Assembly: GCF_000967545.1 (NCBI RefSeq)
Contig: NZ_JXXV01000018.1
Coordinates: 62,001-126,000, forward strand
DNA length: 64,000 bases
Reading direction: 5' to 3'
Origin: Vibrio galatheae
GTDB lineage: Bacteria > Pseudomonadota > Gammaproteobacteria > Enterobacterales > Vibrionaceae
In this document: positions 9,864 to 18,415 of the stretch, piece by piece
Layout: each line of letters begins with the position of its first letter
Position numbering within the stretch: position 1 is the first letter of the stretch
The notes under the pieces: model-generated
The model's input: the letters and a program-made list of their open reading frames with translations, nothing else
Database searches by the model: none
What the model was told of the DNA's origin: nothing
Made by a program: the position numbers and the translations under genes

Positions 9864-10337
9864 ATGAGCCACGTTTATCTTTTTGATTGGGGCGACACAC
9901 TGATGATAGATTTTCCAAGTCAAAGCGGGAAAATGTATCTTTGGTCCCATGTCGAAGCGGTTGCAGAGTCGGAACAGACACTTAAGCAACTAAGCCAACA
10001 ACATACGATTTATGTTGCGACCAGCGCGCAGGATTCAAGTGAAGCAGAAATACAACGTGCTTTCGAACGCGTGGGTTTAGATTCATATATCAATGGCTAC
10101 TTCTGTAAAGCCAACCTAGGGCTTGAGAAAAACAGCGCAGACTTTTACTTAGCAATTCTTGAATCACTTGGGGATAGCGCGTCTCAAGTTACCATGGTCG
10201 GTGATAGTTTAAGTAAAGATATTTATCCTGCGATAGAAGCAGGTTTGCATGCTGTTTATTACAACCCCGCAAGAGAGTACGTCCCTACAGATGTTACAAG
10301 TATTGAGCGCTTGTCGCAGTTGTTAGATATTGAGTGA
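9864..10337 (+). CDS. HAD-superfamily hydrolase
   Basis: A 157-residue haloacid dehalogenase-like phosphatase. Motif I is FDWGDTL near the N-terminus (two catalytic aspartates), motif II is around VATSAQ, and motif IV is MVGDSLSKDIYPAIEAG near residue 115. The frame is open from 9783, but the ATG at 9864 has AGGAG 6 bases upstream and places motif I at the N-terminus as usual for the family. The cap is small, so the substrate is probably a small phosphorylated metabolite; it cannot be named. It is probably monocistronic or loosely linked to the next gene. Confidence 0.85.
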   Translation: MSHVYLFDWGDTLMIDFPSQSGKMYLWSHVEAVAESEQTLKQLSQQHTIYVATSAQDSSEAEIQRAFERVGLDSYINGYFCKANLGLEKNSADFYLAILESLGDSASQVTMVGDSLSKDIYPAIEAGLHAVYYNPAREYVPTDVTSIERLSQLLDIE

Positions 10338-10418
10338 AAAACCTCTTTACCTCAAGCTAAGTTAAGGTTTTATAGTCCTTTCATCTATTCATATCTCAGT
10401 ACCAAAAAGGACTTATAG

Positions 10419-10925
10419 ATGAAGACGTTAATCTTATTTTCAAGTGCTAACAAACATGGCAATACCGCCAAAGCGGTTGAAAAGATAAAAGCCAATCACT
10501 CAATAGAAGTTATCGATATTGATACTCTGACCATAACCCCCTATCGTTATGGAAACGACTATCCTAGCGATGACTTCTATTCGTTGGTGGAAAAGATGCT
10601 TAGTTCGGACAACCTTGTGTTCGCCTCTCCCATCTATTGGTATTCGGTCACTGCACCAATGAAAGCACTTATTGATCGTATGACCGAGTTGCTTGAAGTT
10701 GCCACACTCAAACCTAAAGCTCGCGCACTCGAATCCAAGCGCGGTTTTGTTGTCACCAGCTCAGGCCAACAGCATTTATGCCCAATATTTCAAGGTTTCT
10801 TTAGCGAGCTATTTCGTTACTTCAACATCGAATACACAGCAACACTCCATGCAGCCTGTCACAATGGTTTTTCGATAGTGGAGCAAGACATCAGAACGTT
10901 TAACCAAATACTCAATAATCAATAA
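10419..10925 (+). CDS. Flavodoxin-like NAD(P)H-dependent FMN oxidoreductase
   Basis: A 168-residue flavodoxin-fold protein. The N-terminus LILFSSANKHGNTAKAV is the phosphate-binding loop for FMN, and ASPIYWYSVTAPMKALIDR is the second flavin-contact motif typical of the NADPH-dependent FMN reductase and iron-sulfur flavoprotein group. A soluble cytoplasmic reductase is expected. It ends six bases before a strong palindromic terminator. The physiological substrate is unknown. Confidence 0.85.
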   Translation: MKTLILFSSANKHGNTAKAVEKIKANHSIEVIDIDTLTITPYRYGNDYPSDDFYSLVEKMLSSDNLVFASPIYWYSVTAPMKALIDRMTELLEVATLKPKARALESKRGFVVTSSGQQHLCPIFQGFFSELFRYFNIEYTATLHAACHNGFSIVEQDIRTFNQILNNQ

Positions 10926-10930
10926 AGAAA

Positions 10931-10954
10931 AAGGCTTAGCGTACGCTAAGCCTT
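10931..10954. terminator. Bidirectional terminator
   Basis: A perfect 24-base palindrome (12-bp arms around TAGCGTACGCTA) is preceded by an A run and followed by CTT. It lies between the convergent flavodoxin-like and YitT-like genes and can end both transcripts. Confidence 0.75.
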
Positions 10955-10972
10955 CTTGACTATGACTTGTTG

Positions 10973-11581
10973 TTAAGCCGCAGTGGCTTGGGGTTGATAT
11001 CTTCCCGGCTTATGATTCATCGCCAAAATTAAGTTGGTTGCGATCGCCCCCATAACGGAAAGAAGGATCAAGGATATATCGACGATAAACAGTGACAGAA
11101 CAACAATTGTGCAGTCGAGAGCCATTTGAACTTTACCTGCACGGATTCCAAATCGTTCCTGCAAGAATAGCGCTAAGATATTAAAACCACCTAAGCTCAT
11201 CTTGTGGCGGAAAATTACCAGCATTCCGATACCGATCATTCCCCCGCCTAGCAAGGCTGCATAAAACGGATCAATGCGCGCAATTTCAATAACATGATGC
11301 AAATGGTCTACGGCAAATGACACGATAGATACAGCGATAAACGTATTGAGCGTAAAACGCCAACCCATACGAGTTGTAGAGAGGATGTAGAAAGGTAGAT
11401 TAAGGACAAAAAAGACTTGGCCAAAGCTAAAGTCACTCACTTTAGTCAAAAAAATCGCCAAACCTGCCGTTCCGCCCGTCAGTAATCCAACTTTATTGAA
11501 AAAAATAACGCCCAGAGACACTAGGGCACTTCCAAGAATCAGCGCGAGCAAATTCTCACGCATACTATGTTCTTTATCCAT
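10973..11581 (-). CDS. YitT-family membrane protein
   Basis: A 202-residue integral membrane protein with about five or six hydrophobic helices and glycine-rich turns (FFNKVGLLTGGTAGLAIF, KMSLGGFNILALFLQ), the pattern of the YitT/YczE family of unknown function. The frame is open to 11656, but the ATG at 11581 (MDKEHSMRENLL) has AGGAAG upstream and is preferred. It lacks the soluble C-terminal DUF2179 domain of Bacillus YitT, as is usual for the short proteobacterial members. No transport substrate is known. Confidence 0.8.
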   Translation of the reverse strand: MDKEHSMRENLLALILGSALVSLGVIFFNKVGLLTGGTAGLAIFLTKVSDFSFGQVFFVLNLPFYILSTTRMGWRFTLNTFIAVSIVSFAVDHLHHVIEIARIDPFYAALLGGGMIGIGMLVIFRHKMSLGGFNILALFLQERFGIRAGKVQMALDCTIVVLSLFIVDISLILLSVMGAIATNLILAMNHKPGRYQPQATAA

Positions 11582-11718
11582 TCTTTGACTTCCTATCCCA
11601 AACAATTCACAAAAATGAGGTGAATCAAACCCGCATAAAATGTCGATTATTAACAAAGAAGTCTAGAATTTGGCTCAAATAGCCAAAATAGTAAGTGTTA
11701 AGCCAAATTTACACTGTG

Positions 11719-13095
11719 TTATTGCTTGTTATGTTGTGAGAACATTTCGATAACCTTTTTGTCCTCTTGAACGGCTAATTTTTGTCGTTTCTCCAGCGCG
11801 TTACGATCTTTGCTCTCTTTTTGCACATACATCGCTTTGTCTGCAATGCTAATCAAAGCAGCCTTACTTGAGCCTTGGTCTGGATAGCAGGCAATACCAA
11901 TACTCGAGCCTACACTTAGCTCACACTCTTCAAATAGGACTGGTCGCTGAATTGCGGCACTAATTTGCTGTATCTTTCTCGGTATGCCTTCCAAGTCATT
12001 GAGTAAATCTAAACACACCACAAACTCGTCACCACCAATCCGGCCAACGATATCAGACTCGCGCACGCAATCTAATAAGCGTTCCGCGACCTTAACCAGC
12101 ATATAGTCACCGGCATCATGGCCATAGCAGTCATTGATGACCTTAAAATCATCTAGATCGATAAACAGTACCGCTAATTTATGACCGGAACGTCGCGCCT
12201 TGATTATCGATTGCTCAAGTTGTTTATCAAAAGCTCTTCTGTTCATCAAATTGGTCAACGAATCATGTTCAGAAAGGAACAACAATTGATTCTGCTTATA
12301 CTTAAGCTGCTCAGTCTGGCGGATAATTTCTTCTTCAAGCTCTTTCTTTGTCACTGTCGATTGACTCAATGATACCGTCATCTGGTTAAAGAAATTAGCA
12401 ATAACGCGAAACTCACTATCCATTTTGACCGCCTGAACCTTGGTATCTAGGCGGCCTTGGGCTAAATTCAAGATTGCAGTTTTCATTGCTTCCGCACCAG
12501 ATTTAAAGCGGAATAAGATTAACCAAGCAGTAAGACTGACCAAGATTGAACAGAGAATTAACCACGCGGCCGCCGTAGACATTACATTTGCGAGATGAGA
12601 TGCGTTACGGTTAAGAACCAATTGATGAACATAAGCCAGCTCTTCTGTCATATTTTGCACAATCATATTGTATCGGGAATGGATTAACGCTCGGGCAGAT
12701 AAGCTCGAATTGACCTGACTCTGACTCTGTCCCTGAGGGGCGAAGTAAAGACTTTTCTCCTTTAACAACAACGTGTGCAAGCTGTGATTCATACGTTGAA
12801 TATTATCCAGTTGCAGGTTGTTGCCTTTATAAGCAGTAAGCTTAGTGGTCAGTTCCGCCTGAACCGAACCAATCTGGTTAAAACTTGAGGCGTCACTAAA
12901 CTGCTGGAGCACCCACAACTGGCTTCTAAGAAGATCGACGCACAATTGCAGGTCAATAATCTGATCGAGTTCTGCTTTCGTCACTTTTTGCTGATCATTA
13001 ATCTTAACGAACGAGACCACAATGAACAGCGTCAGAATCATAGTTGTCGTTGATAAAACAAACATTTTTTTAAACAGCGAGTCAACCATCAACAT
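11719..13095 (-). CDS. Membrane-bound diguanylate cyclase (GGDEF)
   Basis: A 458-residue protein that would make cyclic di-GMP from two GTP. A transmembrane helix (about 12-30), a periplasmic sensor region (about 31-170, helical, CHASE-like), a second helix (about 174-196), a HAMP-like stretch and a coiled coil (about 245-272) precede the GGDEF domain. The active site reads GGDEF at 354-358 and is intact. An inhibitory I-site RESD (345-348) sits five residues before it, so product feedback is likely. No EAL domain is present. AAGGAA lies before the ATG and the gene starts 3 bases after the upstream binding-protein gene, so the two form a unit. Confidence 0.92.
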   Translation of the reverse strand: MLMVDSLFKKMFVLSTTTMILTLFIVVSFVKINDQQKVTKAELDQIIDLQLCVDLLRSQLWVLQQFSDASSFNQIGSVQAELTTKLTAYKGNNLQLDNIQRMNHSLHTLLLKEKSLYFAPQGQSQSQVNSSLSARALIHSRYNMIVQNMTEELAYVHQLVLNRNASHLANVMSTAAAWLILCSILVSLTAWLILFRFKSGAEAMKTAILNLAQGRLDTKVQAVKMDSEFRVIANFFNQMTVSLSQSTVTKKELEEEIIRQTEQLKYKQNQLLFLSEHDSLTNLMNRRAFDKQLEQSIIKARRSGHKLAVLFIDLDDFKVINDCYGHDAGDYMLVKVAERLLDCVRESDIVGRIGGDEFVVCLDLLNDLEGIPRKIQQISAAIQRPVLFEECELSVGSSIGIACYPDQGSSKAALISIADKAMYVQKESKDRNALEKRQKLAVQEDKKVIEMFSQHNKQ

Positions 13096-13098
13096 AGC

Positions 13099-14097
13099 TT
13101 AGTTCCTTAACGCTACGGCTTGCTGAAGTGGATAGCTATAAAAAAGCTCACGAAAATCTGGTGGTGAACCAGAAACATGACCACTTTCTAAAGCCCATCG
13201 TGACTGTAACTGCAAATTAGAAAGTAACGAGTTGCCGAGCGAGAGTCGAAACAGATAGTCATCCCATGACCACTGCACTTGGTTAAGCGGAATTTCTAGA
13301 CGTTTGGCAATCAACGTCAATGCACTTTCGGGGTTGCTGTTTATCCACTCAATGGACATATCGAGAGCACGTAAAAGACGAACAGGTTCATCACCGACAA
13401 ATTCCAAGTAAGGAGAGCGAGCAATTAAATTAAATGAAAGTTGGTAGACACCTTTGGTGCCCAAATTGGACACCTCAGCGACAGATAGCAAATCCGCTTC
13501 AAAGCCCATCGGTTCCCATGCAGAAATAGCGTCGACACGATAAGATAACAGAGACGGGACCAATTCTTTCGGTTGAAGGTAAACCTTCTCAACCTCAATA
13601 TGCTGGGCGTTATTGCTGATCAATACAGAGTCAAAATAGAACTCGCTTGCAGAGCCTTTGATGATTCCAACCTTTTTTCCCGCCAGATCCAATACACTAC
13701 GTATATTGACCGGGTTTAATGTGAGAAGTTTAAGGTCGTTGTCTGATTCGACAAAACTGACAATTAGTGAAAGGTCATCCCTTGCAAAGCTTTGGAACAT
13801 AACAACTGATTCGGAAGCCGTTGCATAATCAACACTACGATCAAGCATAAGCTGTGTACATGCAGCGCCACCCGAACAAGGATAAAGCGTTACATCAAGA
13901 CCAAGTTGTTTGAACAAGCCAAGCTGTTCTGCGACCAGAAATGGCGAAGAAAGAGGTGTCACTGACACCCCTATTTTAATTTTTGACGAAGACAGCTTAG
14001 TGTTTGGCGCTATCCCAATAATGACGCCAACAATTACTGTACATAGCAGCAATACAAACCCACCAAACGCCATTTTTTTATTGTTTAAAATCGGCAT
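13099..14097 (-). CDS. NMT1/SsuA-type solute-binding protein, orphan, paired with GGDEF
   Basis: A 332-residue periplasmic binding protein of the ABC nitrate/sulfonate/thiamine-precursor family: ISVTPLSSPFLVAEQLGLF-like N-lobe (KIGVSVTPLSSPFLVAEQLG), the CSGGAACTQLM loop, VGIIKGSASEFY and DAISAWEPMGFEADLL. An N-terminal hydrophobic helix follows KK and would anchor or export it. No ABC permease or ATPase gene is nearby; instead a membrane diguanylate cyclase follows after 3 bases. This suggests a sensing role, binding a ligand and signalling to the cyclase. The start is uncertain: the frame is open to a GTG at 14133, and neither start has a clear ribosome-binding site. Confidence 0.85.
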   Translation of the reverse strand: MPILNNKKMAFGGFVLLLCTVIVGVIIGIAPNTKLSSSKIKIGVSVTPLSSPFLVAEQLGLFKQLGLDVTLYPCSGGAACTQLMLDRSVDYATASESVVMFQSFARDDLSLIVSFVESDNDLKLLTLNPVNIRSVLDLAGKKVGIIKGSASEFYFDSVLISNNAQHIEVEKVYLQPKELVPSLLSYRVDAISAWEPMGFEADLLSVAEVSNLGTKGVYQLSFNLIARSPYLEFVGDEPVRLLRALDMSIEWINSNPESALTLIAKRLEIPLNQVQWSWDDYLFRLSLGNSLLSNLQLQSRWALESGHVSGSPPDFRELFYSYPLQQAVALRN

Positions 14098-14241
14098 TCT
14101 AGAAGCACTCAGCCCAAATAAGAAACCTAGCACATATAAATCTAGACTATAGATTGAGATATTTAAATTACCAGCTCATTTTCTGCTCAATCTAGTGCAT
14201 AAAGAAAGCGTAAATCTGTCAGTCGTCACAAAAGTAGATCA

Positions 14242-14892
14242 CTATAGAACGACTAACCCTAGCGACTCTAACAATTGGGCCTGCTGCCAATCAGATATTT
14301 TTACCCCAACCATAGAGACCTTACGTAGGTTCAGACCTTCTAAATCGACGTGAGTGAGATTGCTGTGCTCTAGGTTAAATGATCCCCACTGCTCGGCGCT
14401 GAACTCGCCACCCGAAAGATCAGCGCCTTGCAAGTTTGCGCCAAATAGGTTGGCTCCATTCCAACGATTTTCAAACAGTTCACATTTTTCCAGTAGTACC
14501 CGCTCAAAATTGCTATAGGAAAGATTACACCCTGTAATATAAGCCGAACAAAAATAAGCTTTATGGCTAATATGATTTGCAAAATTGGCCCTTTGGAAGT
14601 TAGCTCCTTTAAGGTCACATTTGCGCAGTTCGATACCAAAACAATCGGCCCCGACGAACTGGCACATTGCAAGCATACAGTTGCTAAAGCTCGCATCTTT
14701 TAAGTTTGCATGTTGGAAACTGCAAGATTCTATTGCTTGGGGTTCGATAAATCGACAGTCGGTAAATCTCGCCTCTGTTAAATCAGCGCGGCCAAAATTG
14801 CATCTTATAAACTGACAACGCTCAAAAAGACTGTTTTTCAGATCTTGGTTAGAAAAGTCTTCAAATTCAAAAATTGCATCGGATTTAATCAT
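14242..14892 (-). CDS. qnr: Qnr-type pentapeptide-repeat protein
   Basis: A 216-residue pentapeptide-repeat protein built almost wholly of A(D/N)LXX-type repeats (CNFGRADLTEARF, ANLFGANLQGADLSGGEF). Landmarks match the Qnr family: FCSAYITGCNLSYSNF, LEKCELFENRW and the C-terminal QLLESLGLVVL, and length is close to the 218 of plasmid Qnr. Such right-handed beta-helices mimic DNA and protect gyrase and topoisomerase IV from quinolones. Chromosomal copies are normal in Vibrionaceae and are thought to be the source of mobile qnr genes. AAGGAG precedes the ATG. I found no LexA box upstream, unlike qnrB. Confidence 0.88.
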   Translation of the reverse strand: MIKSDAIFEFEDFSNQDLKNSLFERCQFIRCNFGRADLTEARFTDCRFIEPQAIESCSFQHANLKDASFSNCMLAMCQFVGADCFGIELRKCDLKGANFQRANFANHISHKAYFCSAYITGCNLSYSNFERVLLEKCELFENRWNGANLFGANLQGADLSGGEFSAEQWGSFNLEHSNLTHVDLEGLNLRKVSMVGVKISDWQQAQLLESLGLVVL

Positions 14893-15177
14893 AGTGTCTC
14901 CTTGTTAGACGCAAGGCTACCATTGTAAACGTCTGATTTTCCACAAAAATAAATATCTAAAAATCAAACACTTAAAACCCCTAAAAATCGCGAATTTAAG
15001 GCATTAAACCGAGACGTTAAGGGGGGTGTTTTTCGTTTTCCGTATGTGCTTGCCCTAAAAAAAGTTTCGTTCAATTTGGTGCGTTATAGGCGATGAATAT
15101 GATTTAAACACCAACAGCCGTTTATCAACCAGATAATCTGTACTACTATCGCTGCAAATTCATAATGGAAAAGTCCT

Positions 15178-15657
15178 GTGTTAGAAGAAATTTATATTGC
15201 TGGTGGCTGCCTGTGGGGAGTACAAGAATTTATCAAGCACCTTCCAGGTGTCGTGACCACCGAAGCAGGAAGGGCCAACGGAACGACGAACACCACCACT
15301 AGCGAATACGATGGCTACGCAGAATGTGTCCGCACCCAGTTTGATTCAAACAAAATTTCAATAGCCGAGTTAATGGAATATCTGTTTGAAATCATTGATC
15401 CATATAGCGTAAATCAACAAGGCGAAGATATTGGTGAGAAATACCGAACAGGTATTTACAGCGACAATGAAGCACATCTAATTTCGGCTCGCGACTATAT
15501 TGCTCGTCGCTCCGATAGTGAAAAGATTGCTGTTGAAGTAAAACTGCTCAGCAACTATGTGAAAAGTGATGAAGAACACCAAGATCGACTTTCACGCTTT
15601 CCAAATGATTATTGCCACATTCCTCTCGAACTTCTACATAAGTATAAAAACCAGTAG
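15178..15657 (+). CDS. Peptide methionine-S-sulfoxide reductase, MsrA-like
   Basis: A 159-residue MsrA-family enzyme that would reduce methionine-S-sulfoxide in proteins. The catalytic motif is GCLWG near residue 10 (usually GCFWG; Phe is Leu here). Other landmarks are SEYDGYAECVRTQFD, IDPYSVNQQGEDIGEKYRTGIY (usually HDPT..NRQGND.G.QYRS) and a C-terminal Cys in NDYCHIP. The start is GTG at 15178; an ATG at 15165 is out of frame. It is a short, diverged paralogue type often found beside a canonical msrA elsewhere in the genome, so activity on other substrates is possible. Confidence 0.8.
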   Translation: MLEEIYIAGGCLWGVQEFIKHLPGVVTTEAGRANGTTNTTTSEYDGYAECVRTQFDSNKISIAELMEYLFEIIDPYSVNQQGEDIGEKYRTGIYSDNEAHLISARDYIARRSDSEKIAVEVKLLSNYVKSDEEHQDRLSRFPNDYCHIPLELLHKYKNQ

Positions 15658-15747
15658 CCCGCGAGAATATTTACCACCTCAGGCTATGTAATCTTCGACA
15701 AATCAGTTAGTTTGGTATTTAGGATGGTGGTCAGTTCAGGGTGAAAT

Positions 15748-16623
15748 ATGTTGCAACAAGTGGTCGGAATACTCTTTCCGGTATTTGCATTGATAGTTGT
15801 GGGATTTATCGTTGGACGTTGGCTAAAACCCGATTTTAAGCCCATCAATCGCATTAACATGGACACATTTACTCCAGCGCTGGTGTTCTCATCACTGGTT
15901 GCTATGCCGCTTGATGTTAACCAAGTTCCTCTTTTAAGTGCATCAATCGTTGCTGTTCTAATGCCCGGACTGGTGATGATTCCTCTCTGCAGGCTCTCTA
16001 AGCTAAGATATAAAACATGGGCTCCGCCGCACATGTTCCGTAATAGTGGTAACCTAGCGATCCCCTTGTTTACCTATACCTTTGGTGACAGTGCACTGGC
16101 TCCTGCCGTATTGCTATTTGTCGTCTCAGCTTGCCTGCATATTAGTGTGGGATTAACGCTGTTAAGTGAAGGAAATCCTGCCAAGCAGATTATCAAAATG
16201 CCGATTTTCTTGGCAGCGATGAGCGCGCTTATCCTCAATTTTTCAGGTATTGGCGTGTGGCAGCCACTCTATGAGGCAACCGTATTATTAGGCCAAGCTG
16301 CAGTACCGGTGATGCTACTCTCACTGGGCGCGCAAATGTGCAACATGAGACTCAGCGGGCTGAAAATTGGCGTTCTGTGTACACTGCAATCCCTGTTCAC
16401 CGGTGCTATTGCCTTCGCGGTGATCTACTTCTTCATTCCGCTTCCAACCATGCAGCTACAGATGATGGTGTTATTTACTATGCTCCCCCCTGCGGTCATG
16501 AACTACCTATTTGCAGAACGTTTTCAGATTGAGCCAGCGAAAGTGGCGTCTATGGTACTGTTTGGAAATTTCTTCAGTATTTTGACCTTACCATTATTAC
16601 TCGGCTTCGCGCTCTCTCTGTGA
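15748..16623 (+). CDS. AEC-family (auxin efflux carrier-type) permease
   Basis: A 291-residue integral membrane protein with about ten hydrophobic segments and the AEC/PIN-like pattern: FPVFALIVVGFIVGRWLKP at the N-terminus, FRNSGNLAIPLFTYTFG in the middle and the closing block MLPPAVMNYLFAERFQIEPAKVASMVLFGN. Bacterial members move malate, malonate or other small carboxylates; the substrate here is unknown. Its 3' end overlaps the convergent soxR by 27 bases. Confidence 0.85.
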   Translation: MLQQVVGILFPVFALIVVGFIVGRWLKPDFKPINRINMDTFTPALVFSSLVAMPLDVNQVPLLSASIVAVLMPGLVMIPLCRLSKLRYKTWAPPHMFRNSGNLAIPLFTYTFGDSALAPAVLLFVVSACLHISVGLTLLSEGNPAKQIIKMPIFLAAMSALILNFSGIGVWQPLYEATVLLGQAAVPVMLLSLGAQMCNMRLSGLKIGVLCTLQSLFTGAIAFAVIYFFIPLPTMQLQMMVLFTMLPPAVMNYLFAERFQIEPAKVASMVLFGNFFSILTLPLLLGFALSL

Positions 16624-17061
16624 CCATTCTTCGGGGTTGGTGAGCAGCGTTTTACCTTTAAAGGTCTCTGCACGAATATCTTGCGGATTATAGATGGCAC
16701 ATGATTCCATTGAGAGGCAACCACAACCAATGCAACCACCAAGGTCATCCTGCAACGCTTTTAGTTGTTGTATTCGGTGCTCTAACATATCTTTCCAGCC
16801 CGACGCCATACGATCCCATTGCTCACGATTAGGAGCCTGATGTTTAGGTAGATGCTGCAGAGACTGGACAATCTCTTCCAGTGTTAGACCTACTTCTTGT
16901 GCCGCTTTGATTACCGCAATTCTTCTAAGAACGCTGCGGTGATATCGTCTCTGATTGCCCTGGTTTCTCCAACTGTATATTAAGCCCTTTTGTTCATAAA
17001 AATGGAGGGCGGATACTTTTATCCCGGCACGTCGTGCCACCTCTCCTACGCTCATTTCCAT
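16597..17061 (-). CDS. soxR: Redox-sensing MerR-family regulator SoxR
   Basis: A 154-residue SoxR. The MerR helix-turn-helix (MSVGEVARRAGIKVSALHFYEQKGLI) is followed by a dimerisation helix and the [2Fe-2S] cluster motif CIGCGCLSMESC (C-x2-C-x-C-x5-C), which is intact. Oxidation of the cluster by redox-active drugs turns the bound protein into an activator. The ATG at 17061 has GAGG five bases upstream. It is divergent from an MFS gene with a SoxR box between; no soxS is present, as usual outside enterics, where SoxR controls exporters directly. Confidence 0.95.
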   Translation of the reverse strand: MEMSVGEVARRAGIKVSALHFYEQKGLIYSWRNQGNQRRYHRSVLRRIAVIKAAQEVGLTLEEIVQSLQHLPKHQAPNREQWDRMASGWKDMLEHRIQQLKALQDDLGGCIGCGCLSMESCAIYNPQDIRAETFKGKTLLTNPEEWSQREREAE

Positions 17062-17088
17062 ATCAGCCTCGAAATATTAAAAAATGAC

Positions 17089-17120
17089 TTTACCTTAAGT
17101 TAACTTGAGGTTTTAGAGTA
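17089..17120 (+). promoter_or_regulatory. SoxR box in a 19-bp-spacer promoter for the MFS gene
   Basis: CCTTAAGTTAACTTGAGG at 17093-17110 differs at one base from the perfect palindrome CCTCAAGTTAACTTGAGG known as the SoxR site. It sits between a -35-like TTTACC (17089-17094) and a -10-like TAGAGT (17114-17119), spaced exactly 19 bp, the overlong spacer that MerR-family activators need. It faces the MFS gene at 17155. Confidence 0.85.
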
Positions 17121-17154
17121 GCATCAAGTTAGCTGATTCACATAAGGAAATTTT

Positions 17155-18357
17155 ATGAAGCGACTCTCAAACAATAGAACCTTTCCCTATCTCACAGGGC
17201 GTTTTTTCGACGGAATCTCTTCTGGGCTGTTCATGATGGCGCTGCCTTGGATAATGCTTCAATCGCCGAACATGGGTACCTTGGTTGCCTTGGTTGCGCT
17301 GGCTTGTACTGTGACATCTTTTGTCTTGACCCCTTTTTTCGCAACCTTGATCGATAGACGCTCACGCAAAGCTCTACTCATTGAAGTGCAAGTCGTTCAG
17401 TCAATGACAGCCATGATCGTCATGTTCGCCTATGGGTTAGAATTGGGTTCCTTTTGGTTATTGGCGAGTGCGCAGCTTATATTCTGGGTCACGAGCAACC
17501 TTGCATGGGCGACCAACAACGCGTTCACGCAAGAAAACTACGACCGTCACGAGTATGCATCGATTTCTGGAAAACAAGAAATTGTCATGCAGGGTACAAC
17601 CTTAGGTGCTGGCGCGCTTGGTGTTTTGTTACTCCAAATATGGGGTATGTTTGAATTTGCCGCCTTCGCGGCTGCCGCCTCTGGGATTGCGGCGTGCAGT
17701 TACTTTATGACACCATATCGTCGCCAACTACGCCAAAGTCATGCGGTTGCGTTCATAGCGCAAATGAAAGAGAGCAAAACTATCTTCGCCCGGGAGCCAC
17801 GCTTTTATACGTTTATATTACTCTCTTGCCTCTCCTATCCCATTCTCACCTTTTTAAGCAAGTTGGTGCCGATATGGTTTGCGGAAAATAACGTTTCCGG
17901 CGACTGGTTTGCGGGCTACAACATCGCATTTGGACTTGGCTCCCTACTGACTGGCGTCTTGCTGGGCAAGTTACTAACATTGAGTCGCCATCAAATCACG
18001 ATGCAATACTCGATGGCTTTCATCGCCATCGCCCTTACCGGTATGAGTCTATCCGAGCAACCGATCTATATTTTGCTCTTCACTTTGATGTTTGGTTTTT
18101 TCAATGCGCTAAATCGTATTGCACGCACAAATTGGATGCACCATACGGTAGACGTCAATCAACGTGGCCGAGTCGATGGTGGGTTAGCGATGTTCTCAAC
18201 TGCAGTTCAAAGCCTCAGCTATACCGCTATCGCCGTACTTGCCCACTATAATGCAACCCAATATGGATTTGCACTGGCGGCATTCGTTGTCTTAGTCGCG
18301 GTGTTTGCCATGGTAAAACTCAATAGGACATCGTTACTTAAGCCGCAGTTCGCATGA
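17155..18357 (+). CDS. MFS transporter, probable SoxR-controlled exporter
   Basis: A 400-residue major facilitator protein with twelve predicted hydrophobic segments. The loop between helices 2 and 3 carries LIDRRSRKALL, the MFS motif A variant D-R-x-x-R-K. It resembles the drug/siderophore-exporter branch (MFS_3-like). AAGGAA precedes the ATG. The promoter upstream contains a SoxR box, so induction by redox-cycling compounds is expected, and export of such a compound is a reasonable guess. A terminator follows. Confidence 0.88.
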   Translation: MKRLSNNRTFPYLTGRFFDGISSGLFMMALPWIMLQSPNMGTLVALVALACTVTSFVLTPFFATLIDRRSRKALLIEVQVVQSMTAMIVMFAYGLELGSFWLLASAQLIFWVTSNLAWATNNAFTQENYDRHEYASISGKQEIVMQGTTLGAGALGVLLLQIWGMFEFAAFAAAASGIAACSYFMTPYRRQLRQSHAVAFIAQMKESKTIFAREPRFYTFILLSCLSYPILTFLSKLVPIWFAENNVSGDWFAGYNIAFGLGSLLTGVLLGKLLTLSRHQITMQYSMAFIAIALTGMSLSEQPIYILLFTLMFGFFNALNRIARTNWMHHTVDVNQRGRVDGGLAMFSTAVQSLSYTAIAVLAHYNATQYGFALAAFVVLVAVFAMVKLNRTSLLKPQFA

Positions 18358-18367
18358 GCCTAAAAGC

Positions 18368-18399
18368 AAAAAGTGGCCGTTTGATAACGACCACTTTTT
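18368..18399. terminator. Bidirectional terminator
   Basis: AAAAAGTGGCCGT (18368-18380) pairs with ACGACCACTTTTT (18387-18399) over a short loop, with T run on one strand and A run (T on the other) on the other side. It lies between the convergent MFS and chemoreceptor genes. Confidence 0.8.
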
Positions 18400-18415
18400 C
18401 ATTTTCACTTTAGGA

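Noticed and set aside
14893..14960. Possible LexA box upstream of the Qnr-type gene
   Set aside because: No CTG-N10-CAG pattern with an AT-rich core is found in the region.
15061..15130. GCGTTATAGGCG-like string resembling part of a Vibrio integron attC site
   Set aside because: It lacks the partner core site RYYYAAC and the right arm does not fit GTTRRRY, and no cassette array is present.
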